This document shows positions 16,947 to 25,300 of a stretch of 64,000 nucleotides of DNA, in pieces; positions within the stretch are counted from its first letter, which is position 1, and each line of letters begins with the position of its first letter. The DNA is from DATARN01 sp963851105 (GTDB taxonomy: Bacteria; Actinomycetota; Acidimicrobiia; Acidimicrobiales; Palsa-688): positions 62,001-126,000 of the forward strand of contig CAWKNP010000007.1 of the NCBI GenBank assembly GCA_963851105.1, read 5' to 3'. A program made the position numbers and the translations under genes. The notes beneath the pieces were generated by a model. The model was given only the letters and a program-made list of their open reading frames with translations. It did not search any database and was not told the DNA's origin.

Positions 16947-17957
16947 ATGACCGCACGGGTAGCAGTCATAGGGGCGGGGTCCTGGGGCTCGGCGGTGGCG
17001 TCGTTGGCGAGCCGCAACGTCGCGACAGTGCTGTGGGCCCGCAGCCCCGAGCTGGCCGACGAGATGGCGAAAACCCACGTCAACCGGCGCTATATGCCGG
17101 AGTACGCCCTTCACGACCGGTTGGCCGTCACCTCCTCGCTGGCCGAGGCCCTCGACGGCAGCGACGTGATCGTGATGGCCGTTCCCTCCCACGGCTTCCG
17201 GGGGGTGCTGGAAGAGGCCCGGCCGATGATCCTCGCCGGCGCCCCGCTCGTCAGCCTGAGCAAGGGCGTGGAGGAGGGCACCCTCATGCGCATGACCGAG
17301 GTGTTCGCCGACCTGCTGCCCGATCACCCAAACGGCGTCCTGACCGGGCCCAACCTGGCGAAGGAGATCATGGCGGGCCGCCCGGCCGCCAGCGTGATCG
17401 CCATGACCGACGAGACGGTGGCCGACGAGTTGCAGCGGGTGTTCACCACCCCGAGTTTCCGGGTGTATACCAACCCCGACGTGGTGGGCTGCGAGGTGGC
17501 AGGCGCCCTGAAGAACGTCATGGCCCTGGCGGCGGGGATGGCGGAGGGGATGGGCCTCGGCGACAACACCAAGGCCGCCCTGATGACCCGGGGACTGGCC
17601 GAGCTGACCCGCCTGGGCGTGGCCCTCGGGGGGAGCCCGATCACGTTCATCGGCCTGGCCGGCATGGGCGACCTGGTGGCCACGTGCATGAGCAAGCAGA
17701 GCCGCAACCGCCATGTGGGCGAGGAGCTCGGGCGGGGCCGCCACATCGACGACATCATCGCCGACATGCGCATGGTGGCCGAGGGTGTCAAGACCTCGCG
17801 GGCGGTCGTAGCCCTGGGCCGGCGCCTCAATCTCGAGTTGCCCATCGCCGAGCAGGTGGCGGCGGTCGTCAACGGCGAGAAGACCGCCGCCGACGTGATC
17901 CCGGCGCTGATGCAGCGCCAGATACGCGCCGAGATGTACGGCATCGACGACCGCTGA
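16947..17957 (+). CDS. gpsA: Glycerol-3-phosphate dehydrogenase [NAD(P)+]
   Basis: A 336-residue enzyme reducing dihydroxyacetone phosphate to sn-glycerol-3-phosphate for phospholipid synthesis. It has a Rossmann motif (VIGAGSWGSAVASLA at 6-20), SLSKGVEEGT, LTGPNLAKEIMAG, and the catalytic lysine/helix region CEVAGALKNVMALAAGMAEG, then GLAGMGDLVATC. The ATG at 16947 sits directly before the Rossmann strand; the frame is open upstream but only by overlap with cofC. The selD fusion gene begins 20 bases after its stop. Confidence 0.95.
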   Translation: MTARVAVIGAGSWGSAVASLASRNVATVLWARSPELADEMAKTHVNRRYMPEYALHDRLAVTSSLAEALDGSDVIVMAVPSHGFRGVLEEARPMILAGAPLVSLSKGVEEGTLMRMTEVFADLLPDHPNGVLTGPNLAKEIMAGRPAASVIAMTDETVADELQRVFTTPSFRVYTNPDVVGCEVAGALKNVMALAAGMAEGMGLGDNTKAALMTRGLAELTRLGVALGGSPITFIGLAGMGDLVATCMSKQSRNRHVGEELGRGRHIDDIIADMRMVAEGVKTSRAVVALGRRLNLELPIAEQVAAVVNGEKTAADVIPALMQRQIRAEMYGIDDR

Positions 17958-17976
17958 ACGACCTACGGTAGGGCGC

Positions 17977-19413
17977 GTGCGCATCGCCTTCGGCACCGAC
18001 GAGGCAACCGCTTTGACCGACGCCGTCGTGGCCAAGCTCAAAGCCATGGGCCACGAGGTGATGCTCGCCGACGCCATCGCGTGGCCCGACGTCGGCCGCC
18101 AGGTGGGCGAAACGGTGGCTGCGGGCGGCGCCGATGCCGGCGTGGTGTGCTGCTGGACGGGAACGGGCGTCGCCATGGCCGCCAACAAGGTCTCCGGGGT
18201 GCGGGCGGCGCTGTGCACCGACGCCGAGACGGCCCGGGGCGCCCGGCGGTGGAACGACGCCAACGTGCTCGCCATCGGCCTGCGCCTCACGTCGCCCGAT
18301 GTGGCCGGCGAGATGCTGGAAGCGTTCCTCTCGACGGAGCCGGGCGAAGGCGAGCAGGACCTGATCGCCCGGGTCGAAGGTGGAGCGACGCCGACCGAAA
18401 CCCCCGCCTCGGACCGGCTGACCGAGTGGACCTCGTGTGGCGGCTGCGCCGCCAAATGGGGCGCCGCCCCCCTGACCGCGCTGGTCAGGCAACTGGCGGC
18501 CGCCGGCGACGCCGCGCTGCTCGTCGGGCTGGCGCCGTTCGACGACGCGGCCGTCTACCGGGTGAGCGACGACCTGGCGGTGGTGTCGACGACCGACTTC
18601 TTCCCGCCCCTCGTCGACGACCCCGCCGACTTCGGCGCCATCGCGGCCGCCAACGCCTGCTCGGATGTCTTTGCCATGGGTGGCCGGGTGGTCATGGCCC
18701 TCAACATCGCCGCTTTCCCCGAGCGCCTTCCGGTGGCGGCCATCGAGGCCATCCTCACCGCCGCCGCGGAGATGGTGGCCGAGGCGGGCGGCACCATCGC
18801 GGGCGGCCACACCATCCGTTCCGACGAGCCCATCTTCGGCTTGGCGGTGCAGGGACTCGTCCATCCCGACCGGGTGTGGACCAAAGCAGGGGCGCGGCCC
18901 GGCGATCGCCTGGTGCTTTCCAAACCCCTCGGGACCGGGATCGTCCTCTCGGGCGGCGCGGCCGAGGAGAAGGCGGCTGCCGTCGCGGTCATGCGCCGCC
19001 TCAACCGCGCCGCCGCCGAGGCTCTGGCTGAGTTGCGTGACGGGGATCCCCACGCCGTCACCGACGTCACGGGCTATGGCCTTCTCGGACACGGGTGGGA
19101 GATGGCGGAGCGCAGCGGCGCCATCCTCCGCTTCCACGCCGGCGCCCTACCGTTGTACGCCGGCGCCCTGGCAGCCGCCACCCGGGGCACCCGCACCGGC
19201 GGCGACTGGCGTAACCGGGCCCACCTGGAGGGCCGGGTCACCTCGACCGCGTCGCCGGCGCTGGAGGCCATCGGCTACGACCCGCAGACCTCGGGCGGGC
19301 TCCTGGCTGCGGTGAGCGCGGTGGCCGCCGAGCGGCTCGAGGCGGCGGGGGCGGGATTTGTCGTCATCGGCGAGGTCGTGGCCGGTCCCGCCGGCGTCGA
19401 GCTGGAGGGGTAG
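17977..19413 (+). CDS. selD: Fusion of RpiB-like sugar-phosphate isomerase domain and selenophosphate synthetase (SelD)
   Basis: One continuous 478-residue frame. Residues 1-135 resemble RpiB/LacAB isomerases: CWTGTGVAMAANKVSGVRAA (Cys59 at the catalytic position) and RRWNDANVLAIGLR, but the usual DHAG start is TDEA and the family His before Asn-Asp is Arg-Trp. Residues 148-478 are SelD: SCGGCAAK with Cys157 and Lys160 in the catalytic spacing, PFDDAAVYRV, STTDFFPPLVDDP, ANACSDVFAMGG, GGHTIRSDEPIFG, TDVTGYGLLGHGWEMA and DPQTSGGLL. SelD makes selenophosphate from selenide and ATP. No selA, selB or tRNA-Sec gene is visible, so the downstream use (selenocysteine or selenouridine) is open. Confidence 0.85.
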   Translation: MRIAFGTDEATALTDAVVAKLKAMGHEVMLADAIAWPDVGRQVGETVAAGGADAGVVCCWTGTGVAMAANKVSGVRAALCTDAETARGARRWNDANVLAIGLRLTSPDVAGEMLEAFLSTEPGEGEQDLIARVEGGATPTETPASDRLTEWTSCGGCAAKWGAAPLTALVRQLAAAGDAALLVGLAPFDDAAVYRVSDDLAVVSTTDFFPPLVDDPADFGAIAAANACSDVFAMGGRVVMALNIAAFPERLPVAAIEAILTAAAEMVAEAGGTIAGGHTIRSDEPIFGLAVQGLVHPDRVWTKAGARPGDRLVLSKPLGTGIVLSGGAAEEKAAAVAVMRRLNRAAAEALAELRDGDPHAVTDVTGYGLLGHGWEMAERSGAILRFHAGALPLYAGALAAATRGTRTGGDWRNRAHLEGRVTSTASPALEAIGYDPQTSGGLLAAVSAVAAERLEAAGAGFVVIGEVVAGPAGVELEG

Positions 19414-19450
19414 CGCGATCTCGGAGGCTGGACACCCCCAAGATCGCGCT
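19412..19450. repeat. 10-bp perfect inverted repeat after selD
   Basis: AGCGCGATCT at 19412-19421 and its exact complement AGATCGCGCT at 19441-19450 flank a 19-base spacer and begin on the stop codon of the RpiB-SelD gene. There is no T-run after the right arm, so it is not a standard terminator; it could be an RNA hairpin or a protein-binding palindrome ahead of rnhB. Confidence 0.6.
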
Positions 19451-19483
19451 GGTGCCCGGTCCGATAGCCTCACCGGCGCCGTG

Positions 19484-20227
19484 ATGAGCCCGCCTCCCAT
19501 CGTGTTGCCCATCGCCCGGGGGGCACCGGGCAAGGGCGCCCGGCGCACGTTCTCCAAGGCCACCGCCCCGTCCCTCGCCTGGGAGCGCCACCTTTGGGCC
19601 GACGGCCACGAGGTCGTGGTCGGCATGGACGAGGTCGGGCGGGGGGCGTGGGCGGGGCCGCTCATGGTCGGCGCCGCCGTCTTGCCCCAGGACCGCCGGG
19701 TCTACAAGGTCCGGGACTCCAAGATGCTGAGCGAAGCCGAGCGCGAGGCGCTGTTCGACAAGGTGGCCGGGTGGTGCATCGCCTGGGCTGTCGGCGCCGC
19801 CAGCCAGGTCGAGTGCGACACCCTCGGTATGGCCGAGGCCCAGCGCATAGCGGCCCGGCGAGCGCTCGACGGCCTCGGCCTGGCGCCCGACCGGGTGCTG
19901 GTCGACGGCAACTGGGACTTCGTCGGCCGCGGCTCGACGCAACGCATCATCAAAGGTGACGCCATCTGCCTCTCGATCTCGACGGCTTCCATCCTGGCCA
20001 AGGTGACCCGGGACCGGATCATGCGGGCCGAGGCGCCCCATTTCCCGGCCTACGACTTCGACTGCAACAAGGGCTATCCCTGCCCGCGCCACAAGATGGC
20101 GCTGCAGGCGTTTGGCCCGACGTCGATCCATCGGCGAAGCTGGGTTTTCATGGATCACCTGCCGTGGACCAACCTGCGCTTCTACCGACCTCTGCAATCG
20201 ACACTCTTCGAAGGGCTGAGCGAATGA
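19484..20227 (+). CDS. rnhB: Ribonuclease HII
   Basis: A 247-residue enzyme that cuts the RNA strand of RNA-DNA hybrids and starts ribonucleotide excision. The DEVGRGAWAGP motif with catalytic Asp49-Glu50 is followed by SKMLSEAEREALF, VLVDGNWDF (third acidic residue) and SILAKVTRDRIM with HFPAYDFDCNKGYPC. There is a 45-residue N-terminal extension before the catalytic core, longer than in many homologues. A GTG at 19481 is an alternative start. Its stop overlaps the ATG of a small lipoprotein gene. Confidence 0.93.
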   Translation: MSPPPIVLPIARGAPGKGARRTFSKATAPSLAWERHLWADGHEVVVGMDEVGRGAWAGPLMVGAAVLPQDRRVYKVRDSKMLSEAEREALFDKVAGWCIAWAVGAASQVECDTLGMAEAQRIAARRALDGLGLAPDRVLVDGNWDFVGRGSTQRIIKGDAICLSISTASILAKVTRDRIMRAEAPHFPAYDFDCNKGYPCPRHKMALQAFGPTSIHRRSWVFMDHLPWTNLRFYRPLQSTLFEGLSE

Positions 20228-20376
20228 GCCACCATCGGGCCCGAGTAGCGGCGCTGGCCGTGACGATCATCCTGCTGGGACTCGGCGCCACCGCCTGCAC
20301 CGGCAGTGACAACGGCGGTGTCATCCTGCCGCCGGCGGGCACCACCACCACGGTGGCGTCGACCTCGACGAGCTAG
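20224..20376 (+). CDS. Small putative lipoprotein
   Basis: A 50-residue product: basic N-terminus, hydrophobic helix (VAALAVTIILLGLG), then the lipobox GATAC (Cys at about 25) and a short Gly/Thr/Ser-rich tail. It starts with ATGA overlapping the rnhB stop, so translation is probably coupled. I know no function; the sequence shows only a membrane-anchored short peptide. The 3' end overlaps the end of the convergent acyl-CoA dehydrogenase gene by four bases. Confidence 0.6.
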   Translation: MSHHRARVAALAVTIILLGLGATACTGSDNGGVILPPAGTTTTVASTSTS

Positions 20377-21602
20377 CCCGAAGCGCCCGCGGAGGCGGAG
20401 GGTACCCGGGGCTCCTTCGCCAGCCCGAGGACCCGCTCGCCGATGATGTTGCGCAGCACCTCGTCGGTGCCTCCCGCCACCCGGAATCCGGGGACGCCGA
20501 GCACCAGCTCCGCCCACGCGTAGGTGCCCCACTCGCCAGTGTCGGCGATCAGGCGGAGCCCGAGGGCCGACGAGAGGAAGTGGGCGATGCGCTGCAGGTT
20601 GTCGGTCAGCGCCAGCTTGGCGATCGACAGCTCCGGCCCCGGGATCTGGCCCGCGGCCAGCTTCTCCATGGCCCGCAGGTTGGTGAAGCGGGCCACGTGG
20701 ATGTGTATCCAGATATCCGCCACCTCCTGACGCAGGAGCGGGTCGCCGGCCAGGCCGAGGTGGCGCAGCAACGCGATGAGCTGTCCCACCCCGAACGTCG
20801 AGCCGCCCGCGGTGCCGCCGCCGATGGCGGCCCGCTCGTTCATCAAGGTGGTGAGGGCGACGCCCCACCCCCCGTTGACATCGCCGAGGCGGTGGTCGTC
20901 GGCCACCTCGACGTCGGTGAAGAAGACCTCGTTGAACGATGCCCCGCCGGTCATCTGGCGCAGCGGCCGGACCTCGACGCCAGGGGCCCGCATGTCGACC
21001 AGGAACCCGGTCAGGCCCTTGTGCTTGGCGACCGACGGATCGGTCCGGCAGATGATCTCGCCGATGTCGCTGTACTGGGCTCCCGAGGTCCAGACCTTGT
21101 GGCCGTTGACGATCCACACGTCGCCGTCGCGTTCGGCCTTGGTCTGCAGGCTCGCCAGGTCGCTGCCTGCGCCCGGCTCGCTGAAGAGCTGGCACGCCAG
21201 CACGTCACCCCGGTACAACGCCCGGAGGTACCGGTCCCGGGCCGCCTCGGTGCCGTGCGCCAGGATCGTAGGAGCCACCATTCCGAGACCGATGGTGAAG
21301 ACGGTGGCCGGCGGCAGCTCGTAGCGGCCCTGGAGGACCTGCCAGCGCCGCTCGTACTCCGCCGGCAGATCCCGCCCGCCGTAGCGCGCCGGGCCTGTCA
21401 GCCACCCGAAGCCGGCGTCGAAGAGCTGGCGGCGCCACGCCTGGGCGGCGGCCACCTCGGCCTGTTCCTGGGCGCGGGTCTTCTCCTCGAACAGGCCGAC
21501 GCGATCCGAACCCTCGCCCCACGCCTGGCCCGCCGCCGGCCGCCGGGTGGCGTGCGCGTCGAGGAAATTCAACGCCTCCTGTTCGAACTCCTCCAGGTCC
21601 AT
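20373..21602 (-). CDS. Acyl-CoA dehydrogenase
   Basis: A 409-residue flavoprotein of the acyl-CoA dehydrogenase family: LFSEPGAGSDLASLQTKAER (FAD/substrate loop), VWIVNGHKVWTSGAQYSDIG, and the C-terminal GVPGFRVAGGTDEVLRNIIG, which holds the usual helix around the active site. It oxidises an acyl-CoA at the alpha-beta bond with electrons going to ETF. The long N-terminal part with LDAHAT and VAAAQAWRRQLFDAGFGWLT resembles the large subset used for steroid or branched acyl substrates. The ATG at 21602 starts at MDLEEF; a GTG 21 bases upstream is possible. Confidence 0.88.
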   Translation of the reverse strand: MDLEEFEQEALNFLDAHATRRPAAGQAWGEGSDRVGLFEEKTRAQEQAEVAAAQAWRRQLFDAGFGWLTGPARYGGRDLPAEYERRWQVLQGRYELPPATVFTIGLGMVAPTILAHGTEAARDRYLRALYRGDVLACQLFSEPGAGSDLASLQTKAERDGDVWIVNGHKVWTSGAQYSDIGEIICRTDPSVAKHKGLTGFLVDMRAPGVEVRPLRQMTGGASFNEVFFTDVEVADDHRLGDVNGGWGVALTTLMNERAAIGGGTAGGSTFGVGQLIALLRHLGLAGDPLLRQEVADIWIHIHVARFTNLRAMEKLAAGQIPGPELSIAKLALTDNLQRIAHFLSSALGLRLIADTGEWGTYAWAELVLGVPGFRVAGGTDEVLRNIIGERVLGLAKEPRVPSASAGASG

Positions 21603-21664
21603 CGAGGCCACGCTAGCGAGCACGACTTGGGCCGCGACCGCCGGGCCGGTAGCGTCAGCCGGCA

Positions 21665-21895
21665 GTGACCCGCCGCCAAGCTCTCCTCCTGCGCACCTTC
21701 GCGGTGTGGACCGTCTACATCTGGGTGACCCGGGTGTGGACCATCTACAACGACCACGACCCCAAGCACGGTGCCGGTTTCAAGGCGGTCCACTACACAC
21801 TGGCCATCATCTCGGTGGTCCTGGCCGTGGCCGCGTGGCGGGTTGTGACCGCCGTGGCAGGCCGGCGGGCCGTGCGGGAGCCCGTCGCTCGCTAG
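21665..21895 (+). CDS. Small two-helix membrane protein (SCO4848-like)
   Basis: A 76-residue protein with GTG start. Two hydrophobic helices (TFAVWTVYIWVTRVWTIY and YTLAIISVVLAVAAWRVV) are joined by a polar loop containing KHGAGFKAVHY. The order Trp-rich helix, short loop with a Val-His pair, second helix is like the actinobacterial SCO4848 family, of unknown role; this resemblance is by eye. It is divergent from the acyl-CoA dehydrogenase gene and upstream of the marR-ABC pair. Confidence 0.5.
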   Translation: MTRRQALLLRTFAVWTVYIWVTRVWTIYNDHDPKHGAGFKAVHYTLAIISVVLAVAAWRVVTAVAGRRAVREPVAR

Positions 21896-21932
21896 CCGGA
21901 TCCCCGGTAGTTAGGGTCCCGAACCGTTTACC

Positions 21933-22382
21933 ATGGCGGCGATGGGGCAGGCGACGAGTGGTTTGACCGATGCCGCCCGGGCCGTGGTCCGGGTGGCCCG
22001 CATGCTCGAACACGCGGCCACCGAGCTGACGCTGCCTCAGTACCGGCTATTGGTGATGGTCGATTCCGGTGACCAGCGGGCCTCCCAGCTGGCGGGGCGC
22101 CTGGCCCTGTCCAAGCCGACGGTCACGGCGGTGGTCGAGGGCCTGGTCGAACGGGGCTTCCTGGCCCGCTCCGAGGTGAGTGGCGACCGCCGGGCCGTCT
22201 GCCTGAGCCTCACCGGCGCCGGCCGGCGGGCGCTCGCCGCCACCGACGCCGCCATGGGACAGCGGCTGGCGACGATCCTGGCCCGCTGCCCCGACGCCGC
22301 GGCCGCCGCCGACGGCTTGGCACAGCTGGCGGCGGCGGTCAACGATGTCATGGCCGAGAAGATCGCCAAAATCGCCCCGTGA
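21933..22382 (+). CDS. MarR family transcriptional regulator
   Basis: A 149-residue winged-helix protein. The recognition region is DQRASQLAGRLALSKPTVTA followed by VVEGLVERGFLARSEVSGDRRA and the wing motif LSLTGAGRR. MarR dimers usually repress an adjacent exporter and are released by small molecules. Its stop codon overlaps the GTG of the ABC exporter gene by four bases, so it very likely controls its own operon with that exporter. Confidence 0.88.
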   Translation: MAAMGQATSGLTDAARAVVRVARMLEHAATELTLPQYRLLVMVDSGDQRASQLAGRLALSKPTVTAVVEGLVERGFLARSEVSGDRRAVCLSLTGAGRRALAATDAAMGQRLATILARCPDAAAAADGLAQLAAAVNDVMAEKIAKIAP

Positions 22383-25300
22383 AAGGCGAGGGCCGGGACG
22401 CCGGCTGGATCCGGCGGATGCTTCCGTTCCTCAGGCCCCACCGCCGCCACGTCGCCATGGCCTTCGCCGCCGCTCTGGTCGGCAGTGCCCTGGCCGCGGC
22501 CACGCCCGCCGTCGAGCGCCAGATCGTCGACAACGTCATCCTCCATCACCGCTCGCCCCTCGCCCCCTGGCTCGCGTTCTTGATGCTGGCGGGCGCGCTG
22601 CGGTTCGGCGCCGCCTACGTCCGCCGCTTCATCGGGGGCCGGGTCAGCCTTGACGTGCAATACGACATCCGCAACACCGTCTACGACCAGCTTCAGCGCC
22701 TCGACTTCGCCCGCCACGACGAGATGCAGACCGGCCAGCTGGTCAGCCGAGCCAACTCCGACGTCGGGCTCATCCAGAGCTTGCTGGCCTTCCTGCCCCT
22801 CATGACCGGCAACTTCCTGCTTCTCGGGGCGTCGCTCGTGATCATGACGATCTACTCGCCCCTGCTCACCGTCGTGACCCTGCTGGTCGTGCCCGCGGTC
22901 GGGCTGGTGGCCCTGCGCATGCGAGACCAGGTGTTCCCCGCCACCTGGGACGCCCAGCAGCAGGCGGGAGAGGTGGCGGGCGTGGTCGACGAGGGTGTGA
23001 CCGGGGTCCGGGTCGTCAAAGGCTTCGGGCAGGAGGAGCGCGAAGTGGCCCGCCTGGCCGCCAGCGCCGAGCGGCTGTACCGGGCCAAGATGCGGGCGGT
23101 GCGCCTGCGGGCCCGCTACCAGCCCCTGCTCCAGGCGTTGCCGACGTTCGGCCAGGTGGCGATCGTGGCCCTCGGCGGTTGGCTGGCGCTGCACCACCGG
23201 ATCTCAGTCGGAACCTTCCTCGCCTTCTCCACCTACCTGCTGGGCATGGTGGCCCCCGCCCGGATGCTCTCGGGCCTGTTGACGGTGGGCCAGCAGGCCC
23301 GCGCCGGCGCCGTGCGCATCCTCGACCTCCTCGATTCGGTGCCCACCGTCGGGGAAAAAGAGGTGGCCGACAACCTTGCGCCGATCAAAGGAGACGTGAG
23401 CTTCGAGCAGGTCACGTTCGGTTATCTCCGGTCCGAGCCGGTCCTCGCCGACTTCAATCTGCGCCTGGCACCGGGCGAAACCGTCGCCGTGGTCGGCGCC
23501 TCGGGCTCCGGCAAGTCCACCATCGCCCTGCTGCTGCCGCGCTTCTACGACGTGCAGGGCGGCGCGGTGCGCATCGACGGGACCGACATCCGCGACGTGA
23601 CGCTGGCGTCGCTGCGCCGCCAGATCGGAGTCGTGTTCGAGGAGAGTTTTCTTTTCTCCGACACCGTGCGGGCCAACATCGCCTACGGCAAGCCCGACGC
23701 CACCCTCGAGGAGGTGCAGGCGGCGGCGTCCATGGCCGAGGCGCAGGAGTTCATCGCCGCCCTCCCCGAGGGCTACGACACGATGGTCGGCGAGCGGGGG
23801 CTGACCCTTTCGGGCGGCCAGCGTCAGCGCATCGCCCTGGCCCGGGCGCTGCTCACCGACCCCCGGGTCCTCATCCTCGACGACGCCACCTCCTCGATCG
23901 ACTCCCGGGTCGAGGAGGAGATCCACGCAACCCTGCGTCGGGTCATGCGGGGCCGGACCACCCTGCTCGTCGCCCACCGCCGGTCGACGCTGCGGCTGGC
24001 CGATCGCATCGCGGTGGTCGACCAGGGCCAGATCCTCGACCAGGGGACCCACGCCGAGCTCATGGCCCGCTGCCGGCTCTACCGCCAGCTGCTGGCGGGC
24101 CCAGGCGACGACGCCGAGGGCATCGACGCCCGCGACGAGGCCGATGCCCAGGCCGAGGCCGCCGACGGCGCGGTCGAGGCCGGGACCACCGGCGGCGATG
24201 TCGAGGTCGCGTCGGTGGGTTCTGCGGGCGGCGACGGGGTGACGGTGGCGGCGTGGCCCGAGGTGGCGGGAAACGCAGCTGCCCTGGCGCGGCGCGCCGC
24301 GGTGATCCCGGCCGGCGGCGCCATCCACACCGGCGGCGGGGGCGGTGGCGGCGGGAGCGGGAGCAACTGGATAGGGGCGATGGCGCCCACGCCCGAGCTG
24401 CTGGCCAAGGTCGACGCGCTGCGCCGCGCCGACGACGAGCCGGACGTGGACGTGGTCGCCGAGTCCCGCTACGACCCGGGCTTCAGCCTGCGCCATTTCA
24501 TCCGGCCCTACCGCCGGGGCCTCGTGGCGGGCCTCGTCCTGGTCGTGCTCGACGCCCTGGCGACGCTGGCCGGGCCGGTGTTCATCCGCCAGGGGATCGA
24601 CAACGGCGTCAGTCGGGGGGCCACGTCGGCGCTTTTCATCGCCGCCGGCGCCTTCTTCGCGGTCACCGTCGCCGACCTGTTCGACTCGATCGCCCAGACG
24701 TTCGTCACCGGCCGCACCTCGGAGCGGATGCTCTTCGCCCTCCGGGTGCGGATCTGGGCCCATCTGCAACGGCTTTCGATCGACTTCTACGACCGGGAGA
24801 TGGCGGGGCGGATCATGACCCGGATGACCACCGACGTCGACTCCCTGGCCGACCTGCTCGAAAACGGGCTGATCACCGCCATTGTCAACCTGTTCACCTT
24901 CGTCGGCGTGGCCGTGGTCATGATCACCATGAACGCCATGCTGGCCCTGGCCTTGCTTTCGGTGATCGTGCCGCTGATCGTCGCCACCGTGTACTTCCGC
25001 CGGCTTTCGGCCCGGGCCTACGGGACGGCGCGCGACCGCATCGCGGTCGTCAACGCCAACCTCCAGGAGAGCCTGGCCGGCGTCCGGGAATCGCAGGCCT
25101 TCGTGCGCGAGCGGCGCAACGAGGACAACTTCCGCCAGGTGGCGGGCTCCTACCTTGACGCCCGCGTGAAGGCACAGCAACTGGTGGCGCTGTACTTCCC
25201 GTTCGTCGAGTTCCTCTCCGAGATCGCGGCCGCGGTGGTGCTCGGCGTCGGCTCGGTGCTCGTCGCCGATGGTTCGCTCAGCGCCGGCGGCCTGATCGCC

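Noticed and set aside
19412..19450. Palindrome as a Rho-independent terminator or attachment site
   Set aside because: No T-run follows it and no integrase or element boundary is near.
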